From Streptomyces sp. NBC_01717 (lineage in GTDB: Bacteria > Actinomycetota > Actinomycetes > Streptomycetales > Streptomycetaceae), in contig NZ_CP109178.1 in NCBI RefSeq assembly GCF_036248255.1, positions 3,782,001 through 3,846,000 of the forward strand: 64,000 nt of DNA, read 5' to 3'. Below the pieces are notes generated by a model that did no database searches, was not told the origin of the DNA, and saw only the letters and a program-made list of their open reading frames with translations. A program made the position numbers and the translations under genes. The number at the start of each line of letters is the position of its first letter. Position 1 is the first letter of the stretch. Shown here piece after piece: positions 32,821 to 42,253 of the stretch.

Positions 32821-33462
32821 ATGGCGATCATGGCCGCCACCCCCCGTACCTCGCCGCCCACCTCCGCCGAGGCGCAGCCCCGGCCGGGGCTGCGCGAACG
32901 GAAGAAGCTCAAGACCAGGATGGCGATCCGGCGCTCGACGTACCAGCTGATCACCGAACAGGGGTACGACGCGACCACGATCGAGCAGATCGCGGAAGCG
33001 GCCGAGGTGTCACCGAGCACCGTCTTCCGGTACTTCGCGACCAAGGAGGACATCGTCCTCACCGACGAGTACGACCCCCTCATGGAAGCGGCGATACGCA
33101 ACCGCCCCGCGGACGAACCGCCGCTGCAGTCACTGCGATTCGTCGTGACGGAGACGCTGTCGGCGCTCCTCGCCACCGAGGAGGAGGAACTTCGCCGGCG
33201 CACCCGGCTGATGGTGGAGGTCCCCGCGATCCGCGCGCGGATGTCGGGGACCATGTCGGACACGGCAAAGGTACTGGCCCGGGTACTCGCCGACCGCAGC
33301 GGCCGCAGCGCCGACGACCTCGAGGTCCGGGTGTTCGTCACGGCGGTGCTGGGGGCACTGCGCGAGGTGACGCTGTACTGGGGCGAGCACGGTCAGGAAG
33401 GTGACCTGATCACGATGGTCAACCAGGCCCTGGACACGCTCGAGGGCGGCCTGACGCTCTGA
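32821..33462 (+). CDS. TetR-family transcriptional regulator
   Basis: A 213-residue repressor-type regulator. The N-terminal HTH (about 23-75) contains KTRMAIRRSTYQLITEQGYDATTIEQIAEAAEVSPSTVFRYFATKEDIVL, a textbook TetR_N domain. The C-terminal helical domain would bind an unknown ligand. Two ATGs (32821 and 32830) are possible and neither has a clear ribosome site, so the message may be leaderless. Neighbouring targets are not evident: trhA ends upstream and the next gene is convergent. Confidence 0.88.
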   Translation: MAIMAATPRTSPPTSAEAQPRPGLRERKKLKTRMAIRRSTYQLITEQGYDATTIEQIAEAAEVSPSTVFRYFATKEDIVLTDEYDPLMEAAIRNRPADEPPLQSLRFVVTETLSALLATEEEELRRRTRLMVEVPAIRARMSGTMSDTAKVLARVLADRSGRSADDLEVRVFVTAVLGALREVTLYWGEHGQEGDLITMVNQALDTLEGGLTL

Positions 33463-33510
33463 CGCCTCCGGCGTGGTCGCGCTCGCGTGACCGAGCCCGG
33501 CAGCCCCCGG

Positions 33511-35538
33511 TCACCCCCCGAGCTTCCGCGCCAGCTCCTGCGCATCCGTCGTCGGCGCATCGCACACGAAGTGCCGGCAGACGTACGCCGTCGGCGCTCC
33601 GTCCACCATCGGCCGGTCCATCAGCAGCGGAAACTCCGTACCGCCCGTCGCACCCGCTGCGACCACCGCGCCCGGCGCCCGCCCCAGCAGCGCCGTGCGG
33701 TGCAGTTCGCCGCCGACCGGACCGGTGACCGCCACTTCGCGCGGACCGTCGAGCAGCGCCTCCGCGACCGCGAGTCCCCACCCGATGAACCGCGGCACCC
33801 GCGGCCCGAGCGCCTTCACCACACCCAGCGCACCCTCCGCGGCGGTGCGATGGGCCTCCGAGCCGGTGTGTGCCGCGTAGGAGAGCAGCGCCCCGGCCGC
33901 CGCCGTCCAGCCCGCCGGAGTCGCACTGTCGGTGGGGTCCTGCGGGCGGCGGATCAGCTGTTCCGCGTCGTCCGCCGTGTCGTACAGCTGCCCGCCCTCG
34001 CCGGTGAAGTGCTGGAGCACGATGTCGAGCAGGAAGCCGGCGAACTCCAGCCAGACACCCTCGCCGGTGACGGCGGCCAGCGCGAGGAAACCCTCCGCGA
34101 CATCGCCGTAGTCCTCCAGCACCCCGGCGTTGTCTCCCGTCCGGCCGTCCTTGGACGTCCGGGCCAGCCGGGCGACATCACCCATATGGACCCGGACCAG
34201 CAGGTCGGCCGCCTCGGTGGCGCGCTCGATCAGATCAGGACGGTCGAAGTACGCGCCGGTCTCGGCGAGCGCGGCGATCGCCAGACCGTTCCAGGCCGCC
34301 ACCACCTTGTCGTCCCGTCCGGGATGCGCCCGCTCCTCGCGGGCCGCGAGCAGCCGGGCCCGCACATCGGCCGCCCGGTCCGCATCCACCGCCACCTCGG
34401 TGCGCGGCAGTTGCAGCACGGAGGCGCCCTCCTCGAAGGTGCCCTCCTCCGTCACCCCGAAGTACTCGGAGCCGAACGCGGCGTCCTCCTCACCCAGCAC
34501 CTCGCGCAGCTGGGCGGGCGTCCACACGTAGTACGCGCCCTCGACGTGCTTGCCGCCGCTGTCCTCGCTGTCCGCGTCGAGCGCGGAGGCGAACCCGCCC
34601 TCCGCGGTACGCAGTTCCCGCACCATGAAGTCGGCGGTCTCCAGCGCGACCCGGCGGGCCAGCTCGGACCCCGTAGCCCGCCACAGATGGGCGTACACCC
34701 GGCAGAGCAGCGCGTTGTCGTACAGCATCTTTTCGAAGTGCGGCACCAATGCACCATCTGGACGCTGCCGGAGCACGTACCGGTGGAAGCCCCCGCCCAA
34801 CTGGTCGAAGAGGCTCGAGCGCGACATGGCTTCGCAGATGCCCTCGGCCATCTCCAGCGCCCCCCCGGACTCCGTCCGGACGTGGTGCCGCAGCAGGAAC
34901 TCGATCACCATGCTCGGTGGGAACTTGGTGTCACGGCCACCGAGCCACCCGCTCGCCGGGTCATAATCCCGGCTGATCGTCAGCAGCGCTTGAGCAAGCT
35001 CGCCTTCACCGGGAAGCCCGTCCCCTCCGTGATCCAGCTGCCGCCCCGCCAGATCGCCGGTGATGCGCTCCGCGACCTCCCCCACCTCGCCGCGTCGGCT
35101 CGTCCAGGCGCTGTTGACACCTTCGAGCACCTGCCGGAAGGACGGCATCCCGTGCCGAGGCTCGGGTGGGAAGTACGTACCGAAGTAGAACGGCTCCCCG
35201 CTCGGGGTCATGAAGACGGACATGGGCCAACCGCCCTGCCCGGTCGCCGCCTGCACCGCCTCCATATAGACGGCATCGACGTCCGGACGCTCCTCGCGGT
35301 CCACCTTGACGTTGACGAAGTGCTCGTTCATGTAGGCCGCCGTCGCTTCGTCCTCGAAGCTCTCGTGAGCGAGTACATGACACCAATGACACGCGCTGTA
35401 TCCCACGCTCAGGAAAACCGGCACGTCGCGCCGACGAGCTTGCTCGAAAGCGGCGGGCTCCCATTGCCACCATTCAACGGGATTGTCCGCGTGCTGAAGG
35501 AGGTACGGGGACGTCGCGTGCGCAAGTCGGTTGGCCAT
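33511..35538 (-). CDS. Thioredoxin-domain / six-hairpin glycosidase-like protein (YyaL, DUF255)
   Basis: A 675-residue protein of the YyaL/spermatogenesis-associated 20 family. The ATG (MANRLAHATSPYLLQHADNPVEWW) begins the conserved N-terminus. Residues up to about 165 form a thioredoxin domain with CHWC in SVGYSACHWCHVLAHESFED and the GGWPMSVFMTP and FGTYFPPEP blocks; the rest is an (alpha/alpha) toroid. Family function is not settled. Codons in roughly the first 200 residues are noticeably less GC-ending (CAA, GCT, CGT, GTT, CAT, GTA are frequent) than in the rest, as if the 5' part came from elsewhere. A decayed second copy of part of it lies at 37543-37735. Confidence 0.9.
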   Translation of the reverse strand: MANRLAHATSPYLLQHADNPVEWWQWEPAAFEQARRRDVPVFLSVGYSACHWCHVLAHESFEDEATAAYMNEHFVNVKVDREERPDVDAVYMEAVQAATGQGGWPMSVFMTPSGEPFYFGTYFPPEPRHGMPSFRQVLEGVNSAWTSRRGEVGEVAERITGDLAGRQLDHGGDGLPGEGELAQALLTISRDYDPASGWLGGRDTKFPPSMVIEFLLRHHVRTESGGALEMAEGICEAMSRSSLFDQLGGGFHRYVLRQRPDGALVPHFEKMLYDNALLCRVYAHLWRATGSELARRVALETADFMVRELRTAEGGFASALDADSEDSGGKHVEGAYYVWTPAQLREVLGEEDAAFGSEYFGVTEEGTFEEGASVLQLPRTEVAVDADRAADVRARLLAAREERAHPGRDDKVVAAWNGLAIAALAETGAYFDRPDLIERATEAADLLVRVHMGDVARLARTSKDGRTGDNAGVLEDYGDVAEGFLALAAVTGEGVWLEFAGFLLDIVLQHFTGEGGQLYDTADDAEQLIRRPQDPTDSATPAGWTAAAGALLSYAAHTGSEAHRTAAEGALGVVKALGPRVPRFIGWGLAVAEALLDGPREVAVTGPVGGELHRTALLGRAPGAVVAAGATGGTEFPLLMDRPMVDGAPTAYVCRHFVCDAPTTDAQELARKLGG

Positions 35539-35775
35539 GCCCCAATCCTTGCGCACGCGGCGAAGCCGCGCCCACATGCCACGAGGGAACGGCAGCGGAC
35601 AGCATCGGTGGATGCGAATCGCGCATGTGCCGAGCAGGGGAAACCGGGCTGATGGAGGACCGCACAAACCGCGATGGTGACCGGGCGACCAAATTACTCG
35701 GTGGATGGCGTGGGCCTGGCCCGGTGGGAAGAAGGGGAGAAGACGGAGTTCGAAGGTCCGACCTCACAGTCAGGT

Positions 35776-37434
35776 TCATGCCCCGGCGGTGACGTCCTTC
35801 CTGGAGAGCCAGTCGAACTCAAGCCGCTCCAGAATCGGGGTGTGGTCCCCCTGCCGGGCAGCGGGCTTGACCGTGATGCCCTTCTTCCCGAGGGCGCACT
35901 TCAGAAGCATCCGTTTGTCCGCCATGCCCGCCGCCTCCCATGCCTCACGCATAGTTTCGACCTGCATGCGGGGCGAGAGGTCGGCTTCCGCGTCCAACGC
36001 TTCAAGGGTCGCGGTCGTGCTCTCGATGACGGCGCGCTGTCCCTCGCTGAGTTCCTCGAAGCGCTCTTCATGCATCTTCCCGTACACGTAGAAGTCCTCT
36101 TCGAGCTTCTTCACGCGCTTCTGCGCAGCTTCGAGGGCCTTCTGCACCTCTTCCTTCTTCACCTGTCTTTCGGGGTCCGCGAAGGCGAGCCACCGACGGG
36201 CTATTTCAACGACCACCGGGTCATCGGGTTCCAGCGCCGTGATGTGACTGATCCACGCTTGCCCCACCGCTCGATCGATGCGGTCGGCGAGGGTTACGAG
36301 CCCTTCGCAGATGGACTTGCCGCGCGTCTGCCGGACTCCGCACCGGTAGCGCCCTCCACGATGGCTCATCAGGCCACCACACAGTTCCAATTCTCCCGTG
36401 CCCCTCTTGTCCCGCATCCGACCGCACCGGTAGCTCCCCGTCCCGAGGTATTTCGCCTCCGGCTTGCTCTTTGCCCAGCGCTCATCGGTTCGCTCAGCGA
36501 TGAGCACCTTGATCCTGAACCATTCGGCTGGGGTGACAACCCCCGTGCCACACATGACGATCTCGCCCCTCTCGTCACGCATCGGCTCGCCGTACCCCTC
36601 CCAACTACCCAAGGGGTTACCGTGCTCGTCCGTCCTGCGCAGCCGAACCGGGACCATGCCCGCGAAGAGCGGGGACTGAGCGAGCTTGCTCACTGCCGTG
36701 GGCGACCACGTGGCGCCGCTCCGGGTCCGGTATCCCTCCTCATTGAGCTTGTGGGCCGTGTCTCTCGTCGTCTTGTTGTCGAGCAACAAGTCCGCCAACC
36801 GCCGGGCCGCGCCGTACTCGCCAGGGTGGGGTTCGACCTTTCCGCTTCCGGGGGCACCGTAGAGACCGAACGGTGGCCTGCCCGTTCCTCGTCGGCCCTC
36901 CGCCTTGCGGGAGTCATGGCCGATCTTGACGCGCTTCGCCATGTCCTTCGCTTCCTCCCTGGCGTGCTCACTCAGGATGGCGAAGACCATACGGCCTCCC
37001 TGAGATGAGTCCAGCCTCTCCGAAACGGACACGAGCCGCGATTGCCGGCGGTCGAACTCATCGAGCATCCGACCGACCGCGCCCATGCCGCGCCGGTCGA
37101 AGCGGTCCGTTTTCCATACACCGAGCGTCTTGGACTTCCCGTCCATGATTGCTTGTGTGGCCTTCTCGAACTCCCGTCGCCGAACGTAGGACTTGGACGC
37201 CGAGAGCTGCTCGAACCAGACGTGCCGGATCTGGACACCGTTCGTCTGCGCCCAACGCACCACGTCGCGCAAGTGCCCTCGCAGCGTGGCCAGGTCCTCC
37301 TTCTTGTTACTGCATCGCAGGTAGACGTCCATGAGCCCGGACGGTTCCGCCGTCGCGGGCCTGTCCAGCCCCAGAGCTTCCAATTGCTCCGGACCAAGCC
37401 CCAACCCCACCAGCGTCGCGTGATCCTCGCGCAT
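35776..37434 (-). CDS. Large serine recombinase / integrase
   Basis: A 552-residue large serine recombinase. GGAGGGG stands 6-8 bases before the ATG (MREDHATLVG). The resolvase-type catalytic domain (about 30-180) starts at MDVYLRCSNKK; the nucleophile serine is probably the one in LRCSNKKED, and KTDRFDRRGM and VSERLDSSQGGRMVFAILSEHARE carry the arginines and helix E start. Then come a recombinase domain (PPFGLYGAPGS, GYRTRSGATWSPTAVSKL), a Cys-rich zinc ribbon (CGR, CGG, CG, CEG, about 355-395) and a long coiled coil (about 430-490). Such enzymes integrate phages or mobile elements. GC content is lower than in neighbouring genes. No other element gene is recognisable beside it. Confidence 0.92.
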   Translation of the reverse strand: MREDHATLVGLGLGPEQLEALGLDRPATAEPSGLMDVYLRCSNKKEDLATLRGHLRDVVRWAQTNGVQIRHVWFEQLSASKSYVRRREFEKATQAIMDGKSKTLGVWKTDRFDRRGMGAVGRMLDEFDRRQSRLVSVSERLDSSQGGRMVFAILSEHAREEAKDMAKRVKIGHDSRKAEGRRGTGRPPFGLYGAPGSGKVEPHPGEYGAARRLADLLLDNKTTRDTAHKLNEEGYRTRSGATWSPTAVSKLAQSPLFAGMVPVRLRRTDEHGNPLGSWEGYGEPMRDERGEIVMCGTGVVTPAEWFRIKVLIAERTDERWAKSKPEAKYLGTGSYRCGRMRDKRGTGELELCGGLMSHRGGRYRCGVRQTRGKSICEGLVTLADRIDRAVGQAWISHITALEPDDPVVVEIARRWLAFADPERQVKKEEVQKALEAAQKRVKKLEEDFYVYGKMHEERFEELSEGQRAVIESTTATLEALDAEADLSPRMQVETMREAWEAAGMADKRMLLKCALGKKGITVKPAARQGDHTPILERLEFDWLSRKDVTAGA

Positions 37435-37788
37435 TTCAATCCCCTCCACTCTCAAAGGAAAGGGTATGGAAGTAATGGACCATTTGACTGCATATTCCTA
37501 AGAGTGCGGTACAACCATGGTTCACCGTGGACCGGTCGGTCCCCGTGGTGCGGCTCGGGCGGTAAGTACGTACCGAAGCAGAAGAGCTCATCGCCAGCGC
37601 TCAGGGAGATGGCCATCGGCCCGCCACTGTTCGGGGCTCAGCAAGAAGCTCCACCCCACCAGCCGTCCGGACTCGTCAGGTGAGCACAACGGCCGCTCGG
37701 GTGACACCACTTGCCCGGCTGGCTCTCGCGCTCAGCCGCCCCACACAGGACACTTGTTCCGAACCGAAGCTCTCGGAGGGGGACGAAC
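37435..37788. other. Recombinase promoter region and decayed gene remnant
   Basis: This 354-base gap contains the start region of the recombinase (minus), an AT-richer stretch with short inverted repeats (ACCATGGT at about 37515-37522 and GGACC/GGTCC at about 37529-37543) that could be part of an attachment site, then degenerate DUF255 sequence, and finally the GGAGGGGG ribosome site of the NTPase-TPR gene. Confidence 0.55.
37543..37735 (-). pseudogene. Decayed second copy of the DUF255 gene 5' region
   Basis: On the minus strand, 37543-37640 translates to GGPMAISLSAGDELFCFGTY and LPPEPHHG, clearly related to the GGWPMSVFMTP...FGTYFPPEPRHG stretch of the full gene (35150-35245). The two DNA stretches share an identical AAGTACGTACCGAAG and many flanking bases. 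Further right, 37701-37735 still resembles the codons for LSVGYSACHWCH, but out of frame and with a shortened distance. A TGA interrupts the frame between. It is not expressed as a protein. Confidence 0.65.
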
Positions 37789-40700
37789 ATGCGGGACAGC
37801 CACCGGGCTGAAGCCGAACGGCTGTTGGTACGCGCCGTGGAGGAAGAGGTACGCCGATCCGGCGGCCGGACCGACGCCGCGGGGCTGCTGGCGCGCGGGC
37901 GGGCCGCCCTCGATTCCCTGGTGGCCGACGCGGGCGAGGAGTACACCGCGTATGTCCAGGCACTCGACGCGATGGAGGCCGGACAGCAGCCCCTGTCGCA
38001 GCGACTCAGCAAGGCGACGATGGGAACCCCGCTTCTGGTGACGGGAGTTGCCGCGGTTGCGGCGTTCGGCGCGGATGTCGCGCTCGGCACCGCGGCCGGG
38101 CCGGCGCTCGGCGCGGGCGCCGTCGTCGCCGTCGCGGGCGCCGCGGCCACCGTCGCCAAGGTGACCGCCTCGCACTGGCCCGCCGCCCACCGGAAGGCGG
38201 GCGCGCTGGGTCAGCCCGGCGGTCCCGAGCAGCTGCGGCTGCAGTGGCTGGCGGCGCTGGAGGTACGGGGCATACGCCCGTTCCTGGACCAGCAGCGGAT
38301 GCTGACCGCGTCGTCCCGTGCGCCGAAGAAGAAGGCCGCCACGGTCGTGCCTCAGCTGCGCGGCGGGGATCGCAGTGCGGCGGCGCGCACCCGGTCGCTG
38401 CTCGGCCAGTCCTTCAGTCATCTGCCCGCCCCCGACGGGCCGTTCGCGGGCCGCCGGGCCGAGCTGGCGCAGATCGCCCGGTGGGTGCACGCGGCCCGGG
38501 CCTCGACGGAGACGAAGCCGACCGTCGTCGTGCTGCACGGCGAGCCCGGGTCGGGCCGCACCACCCTCGCCGTGCGGGCGGCACACGAACTGAAGGACCA
38601 GTTCCGGGGCGCCTGCGTGGTGGATCTGCGCTCCGACGTCACCGGCGAGAACCCGCTGCCGACCCGTGACGCACTGCTGCATCTGCTGAACCGCCTGGGC
38701 GCGCCCCGCGAGCAGCTGCTGTTCCGGGAGGGGGGCTCCCCCGGTCGCGCGGGGTCGAAGGCCTGGGGAGGGTCCTCGGCGGAGCAGCAGGTGCGACGGC
38801 TCGGCGAGCTGTACCACCAGCATCTGACCGGTACGCCGGTGACGGTCGTCCTCGACGACGCCGGCGACCCGGCGCAGGTCCGCATGCTCATCCCCGAGCG
38901 CTCCGACAGCCTGGTCCTCGTCACCGCCCGTGCGCCCCTGGACCTGCCCGCCGACATCCCGGCCTGGGTGCATCAGCTGCCGGTGGGGCCTCTGGACGCG
39001 GCGGGCGCGGAGGAGCTGCTGGGCGCGTCGGCCGAGGAGCAGGAGCTGGGGCCGTACGACTCCCAGTCGACCGACACCATCATCGAGCTGTGCGGCGGCC
39101 TGCCACTGGCGCTGCGCGTCGCGGGCTCCTCGCTCGGGGCGCGTACCCGCAGCTCGCTGGCCGCCGATCTCGCCGGATACGGTCCGGTCGCCCCTGTCGA
39201 GCGGACCCTGTGGCTGCGCTACACCGACCAGTCCGAGCAGGCGCGGCGGCTGCTGCGCCGGCTCGCGCTGGCCGGGCGCGCCAGCCTGGGCGCGGCGGCG
39301 GCCGCGGCGCTGCTGTCCGCCGAGGAGCAGGAGGCGCAGCGGCTGCTGACGGTCCTGTGCCGGGCCGGGCTCCTCGATCATGTGCGGGGCTCGCGCTACC
39401 GGCTGCACGATCTGGTGCGGGGCTTCGCCCTGGCCCGGCTGCTCGACGAGGAGGAGGCGGCGGAGCGTACGGCCGCGCAGGAGCGGCTGATCCACAACTA
39501 TGCGGAGCTCGCCGGTGCGGTGATCCGGATGGTGGACGGCAAGATGTCGACCCGGGCGGGGCAGTTCGGCTCGCACGGCTTCGCCTCGCTGGACGCGGCG
39601 CTGCGCTGGCTGGACGACGAGTCGAGCTTCATCACCTCCGCGCTGCGGCACGCGGAGGGTGTCGACCAGGGGGCCGTGCTGGATCTGCTGGGCGCGCTGT
39701 GCGACTACTGCCTGCTGCGCGGCGACCTCTACCGGCTGGGCGAGATCAGCGAGTTGACGCAGGCCGTCGACAAGGGGCTGCTCGAGCGGTCGGTCCAGTG
39801 GCGTACGGGTATCGCGGCCCGGCAGCTCGGTGAGCTGGACAAGGCGCGTACCACCCTGTCCTCGGTCGTCGGCCTCTACCGTGAGGCGCAGAACAAGGCG
39901 GGTACGGCGCTGGCGCTGTGCTCGCTCGGCATCACCTTGCACCACCAGGGCAATCTGACCGAGGCGGTGGTGCGATTGCGCGAGGCGATCGGGCTGCAGT
40001 CCTCGGACGGGCAGGCCACGGACCGGGCGTGGTCGCTGCATGCGCTGGCCGCCGTGGAGCGTGACCGTGGTCGTATCGCCGAGGCGCTGGCCCTCCTCGA
40101 CACGGCGCTGATCCTGCACCGGGAGGGCGAGTCGCTGCACGGCGAGGCGTGGGCGCGGTTCCAGCTGGGCCAGACCTTGCTGCGGATGGGCGATGTGGCG
40201 GGGGCCGACGAGGCGCTGCGCACGGCGCTGGATCTGTACGGCCGCACCCGTGACGAGCGCGGCGAGGCCTGGGCGCTGACCCAGCTGGCGCGCGCCCGGC
40301 TGCTCGACGGCGAGGCGGCCCCGGCGGTCGACGAGCTGCGCCGGGCGTTGTCCCTGCACCGGGACAGCGAGGACGCGCGCGGTGAGGCGTGGACGCTGTA
40401 CTACCTGGGGCAGGCCCTGGAGGAGACCGGTGACACCGATCAGGCGGTACGGGAGCTGGAGCGGGCGCGCACGATGTTCTCCCGGATGCGGGACGTGTAC
40501 GGGCTGGCGTGTGCCCGGCACCACTCGGGCCGGGTCACCCGCGACCAGCGGGCCGCCCAGACCGGCAATCTGCGCAACTCCGGCTTCGCCCGGCAGCTCC
40601 TGGTCGACGCCCGGGCCGACTTCCGGCGGATCGGTGTCGCCCACGGCGAGGCGTGGACGTGTCTGGAGCTGGTCCTGATCGACGCGGGCAACAACCGCGC

Positions 40701-41046
40701 CCCGCAGGCGCTGGCCCTGTGCGACGAGGCGGCGCAGCTGTTCGACTCGTACGGCGACACGCGGGGCGCCGACTGGGCCCGCTTCCTGCGCTGCACACTG
40801 CTGCCGTACGCGTCGGCGGGCGGCACGGAGGTGGGCACGGTGGTGGCCCAGCAGGAACTCGCCGACCTGCTCGGGGCCGGCCATCCGACCCGCGACAACA
40901 AGCTGGAGGACTGCGCGGAGGCGTTCACGGTGGTCCTGAACCGCGGGGTCGACCTGGAGGACGGCTGGCAGGCCTGGCGCCTGGGCATGACCCCGACCCG
41001 CCACGCCCGCGAAATCATGGGCGTACCGGTGGGGGCGAGGCCGTAG
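37789..41046 (+). CDS. STAND-type NTPase with TPR repeats
   Basis: A 1085-residue signalling-type NTPase. GGAGGGGG precedes the ATG (MRDSHRAEAERLL). The N-terminal 120 residues include a hydrophobic hairpin (about 75-122, TPLLVTGVAAVAAFGADVALGTAAGPALGAGAVVAVAG) that may be membrane-inserted. An NB-ARC-like domain follows: Walker A HGEPGSGRTTLAV (about 264-276), Walker B VTVVLDDAGD (about 352-361), LVTARAPL sensor and CGGLPLALRVAGS, then a winged-helix region (RYRLHDLVRGFALARLL). From about 640 to the end are at least seven TPR-like repeats (e.g. GTALALCSLGITLHHQGNLTEAV). No SARP or TIR domain is present. Partner and signal are unknown. Confidence 0.88.
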   Translation: MRDSHRAEAERLLVRAVEEEVRRSGGRTDAAGLLARGRAALDSLVADAGEEYTAYVQALDAMEAGQQPLSQRLSKATMGTPLLVTGVAAVAAFGADVALGTAAGPALGAGAVVAVAGAAATVAKVTASHWPAAHRKAGALGQPGGPEQLRLQWLAALEVRGIRPFLDQQRMLTASSRAPKKKAATVVPQLRGGDRSAAARTRSLLGQSFSHLPAPDGPFAGRRAELAQIARWVHAARASTETKPTVVVLHGEPGSGRTTLAVRAAHELKDQFRGACVVDLRSDVTGENPLPTRDALLHLLNRLGAPREQLLFREGGSPGRAGSKAWGGSSAEQQVRRLGELYHQHLTGTPVTVVLDDAGDPAQVRMLIPERSDSLVLVTARAPLDLPADIPAWVHQLPVGPLDAAGAEELLGASAEEQELGPYDSQSTDTIIELCGGLPLALRVAGSSLGARTRSSLAADLAGYGPVAPVERTLWLRYTDQSEQARRLLRRLALAGRASLGAAAAAALLSAEEQEAQRLLTVLCRAGLLDHVRGSRYRLHDLVRGFALARLLDEEEAAERTAAQERLIHNYAELAGAVIRMVDGKMSTRAGQFGSHGFASLDAALRWLDDESSFITSALRHAEGVDQGAVLDLLGALCDYCLLRGDLYRLGEISELTQAVDKGLLERSVQWRTGIAARQLGELDKARTTLSSVVGLYREAQNKAGTALALCSLGITLHHQGNLTEAVVRLREAIGLQSSDGQATDRAWSLHALAAVERDRGRIAEALALLDTALILHREGESLHGEAWARFQLGQTLLRMGDVAGADEALRTALDLYGRTRDERGEAWALTQLARARLLDGEAAPAVDELRRALSLHRDSEDARGEAWTLYYLGQALEETGDTDQAVRELERARTMFSRMRDVYGLACARHHSGRVTRDQRAAQTGNLRNSGFARQLLVDARADFRRIGVAHGEAWTCLELVLIDAGNNRAPQALALCDEAAQLFDSYGDTRGADWARFLRCTLLPYASAGGTEVGTVVAQQELADLLGAGHPTRDNKLEDCAEAFTVVLNRGVDLEDGWQAWRLGMTPTRHAREIMGVPVGARP

Positions 41047-41130
41047 GGCGGGGCCGAGGCCTCTTGCCGGGCACTCGCATGTGCCGGACGGGCGGTGGAT
41101 CAAGCCCGTCCGGCAGGTGGGGACGGAGCG

Positions 41131-41379
41131 TTACCGGGCGCGCCCGGTAGCGGTTCCCGATGTCTCGGCGTCGGCGGACACCGCGTCGGGATCCGGTGCC
41201 TCCTCGAAGTTCACCTTGCCCATGTGCCGGTTCATGGACTTCATCAGCAGCCACACGCCCACCGCGAGCGCCGCGAAGACGATGAAGCCGAGGACGCCGG
41301 GTGTCACCTTGTTCTTGTCGAATTCCTCGGCGAGAGGAACGACGTGGGTCAGTGCCTGGGTCGCGTACATATCAGGCAT
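41131..41379 (-). CDS. Small single-pass membrane protein downstream of mca
   Basis: An 82-residue protein with one membrane helix (about 27-46, TPGVLGFIVFAALAVGVWLLM) followed by KSMNRHMGKVNF and a short acidic tail. Its ATG overlaps the mca stop by 8 bases, indicating translational coupling; an ATG three codons later is also possible. Homologues of this size next to mca are common in actinobacteria (from memory). No function is assigned. Confidence 0.83.
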   Translation of the reverse strand: MPDMYATQALTHVVPLAEEFDKNKVTPGVLGFIVFAALAVGVWLLMKSMNRHMGKVNFEEAPDPDAVSADAETSGTATGRAR

Positions 41380-42253
41380 TGTCGCGGATGCCCGCGAAGA
41401 GGTCGCTCTCGGGGAGGGACGTATCGACGAGAGACTTCGCCAGCTCGTACTCCTCGGTCGGCCAGACCTCCCGCTGGATGTCCATCGGAACCCGGAACCA
41501 GCCGCCGTCGGGGTCGATCTGGGTGGCGTGCGCGATCAGCGCCTTGTCCCGGATCTCGAAGAACTCGGCGCACGGAACGTGGGTGGTCAGCGTCCGCTCG
41601 ACGCGCTCGAACTCCTTCCAGCGCTCCAGCCACTCGCCGTACGGCGACTCCAGGCCGCGGGCGAGCAGCGCCTCGTGCAGCGCGACCGTGCGCGGACGGT
41701 TGAAGCCCTGGTTGTAGTAGAGCTTCTGCGGCTGCCAGGCCGGGCCGAACTCCACCTCGGGGAACGTCTCGGTGTCCGCGGCGCCGTCGAACGCGATCAT
41801 CGAGATCTTGTGGGTCATGATGTGGTCGGGGTGGGGGTACCCACCGTTCTCGTCGTACGTGGTGATGACGTGCGGACGGAACGCGCGGATGCTCCGGACG
41901 AGACGCGCCGCCGCCTTCTCGTCGTCCTCCAGCGCGAAGCAGCCCTCGGGCAGCGGCGGCAGCGGGTCGCCCTCGGGCAGCCCGGAGTCGACGAAGCCGA
42001 GCCACTCCTGCTTGACGCCCAGGATCTCCCGGGCCTCGTCCATCTCCTTCTTGCGTACCTCGTGGATGTGCTCCTGGATGTACGCGTCGCCCTGGAGTTT
42101 CGGGTTGAGGATGGAGCCGCGCTCACCGCCCGTGCAGGTCACGACCAGCACGTCCACCCCCTCGGACACATACTTGGCCATGGTGGCCGCGCCCTTGCTC
42201 GACTCGTCGTCGGGGTGGGCGTGTACGGCCATCAGTCGAAGCTGCTCAGTCAA
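41372..42253 (-). CDS. mca: Mycothiol S-conjugate amidase
   Basis: A 293-residue zinc amidase that cleaves mycothiol S-conjugates to a mercapturic acid and GlcN-inositol, a detoxification step specific to actinobacteria. The TTG start (MTEQLRLMAVHAHPDDES) has GAGGATCGAGTC upstream. Metal ligands are in HAHPDDES (residues 11-18) and GGYPHPDHIMTH. The block LYYNQGFNRPRTVALHEALLARG and length separate Mca from MshB. Gene neighbours (DUF4307 and greA divergent) are the same as in mycobacteria, supporting orthology. Confidence 0.95.
   Translation of the reverse strand: MTEQLRLMAVHAHPDDESSKGAATMAKYVSEGVDVLVVTCTGGERGSILNPKLQGDAYIQEHIHEVRKKEMDEAREILGVKQEWLGFVDSGLPEGDPLPPLPEGCFALEDDEKAAARLVRSIRAFRPHVITTYDENGGYPHPDHIMTHKISMIAFDGAADTETFPEVEFGPAWQPQKLYYNQGFNRPRTVALHEALLARGLESPYGEWLERWKEFERVERTLTTHVPCAEFFEIRDKALIAHATQIDPDGGWFRVPMDIQREVWPTEEYELAKSLVDTSLPESDLFAGIRDNA

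Noticed and set aside
35539..35775. tRNA gene as integration target near the recombinase
   Set aside because: No cloverleaf or tRNA 3' end was seen on either side; large serine recombinases usually target coding sequence anyway.
35539..37788. Full prophage or ICE
   Set aside because: Only the recombinase is recognisable; no structural, replication or transfer genes occur between the candidate ends.
37732..41103. 1123-codon minus-strand open frame
   Set aside because: It is the antisense shadow of the STAND NTPase gene and shows no family feature.
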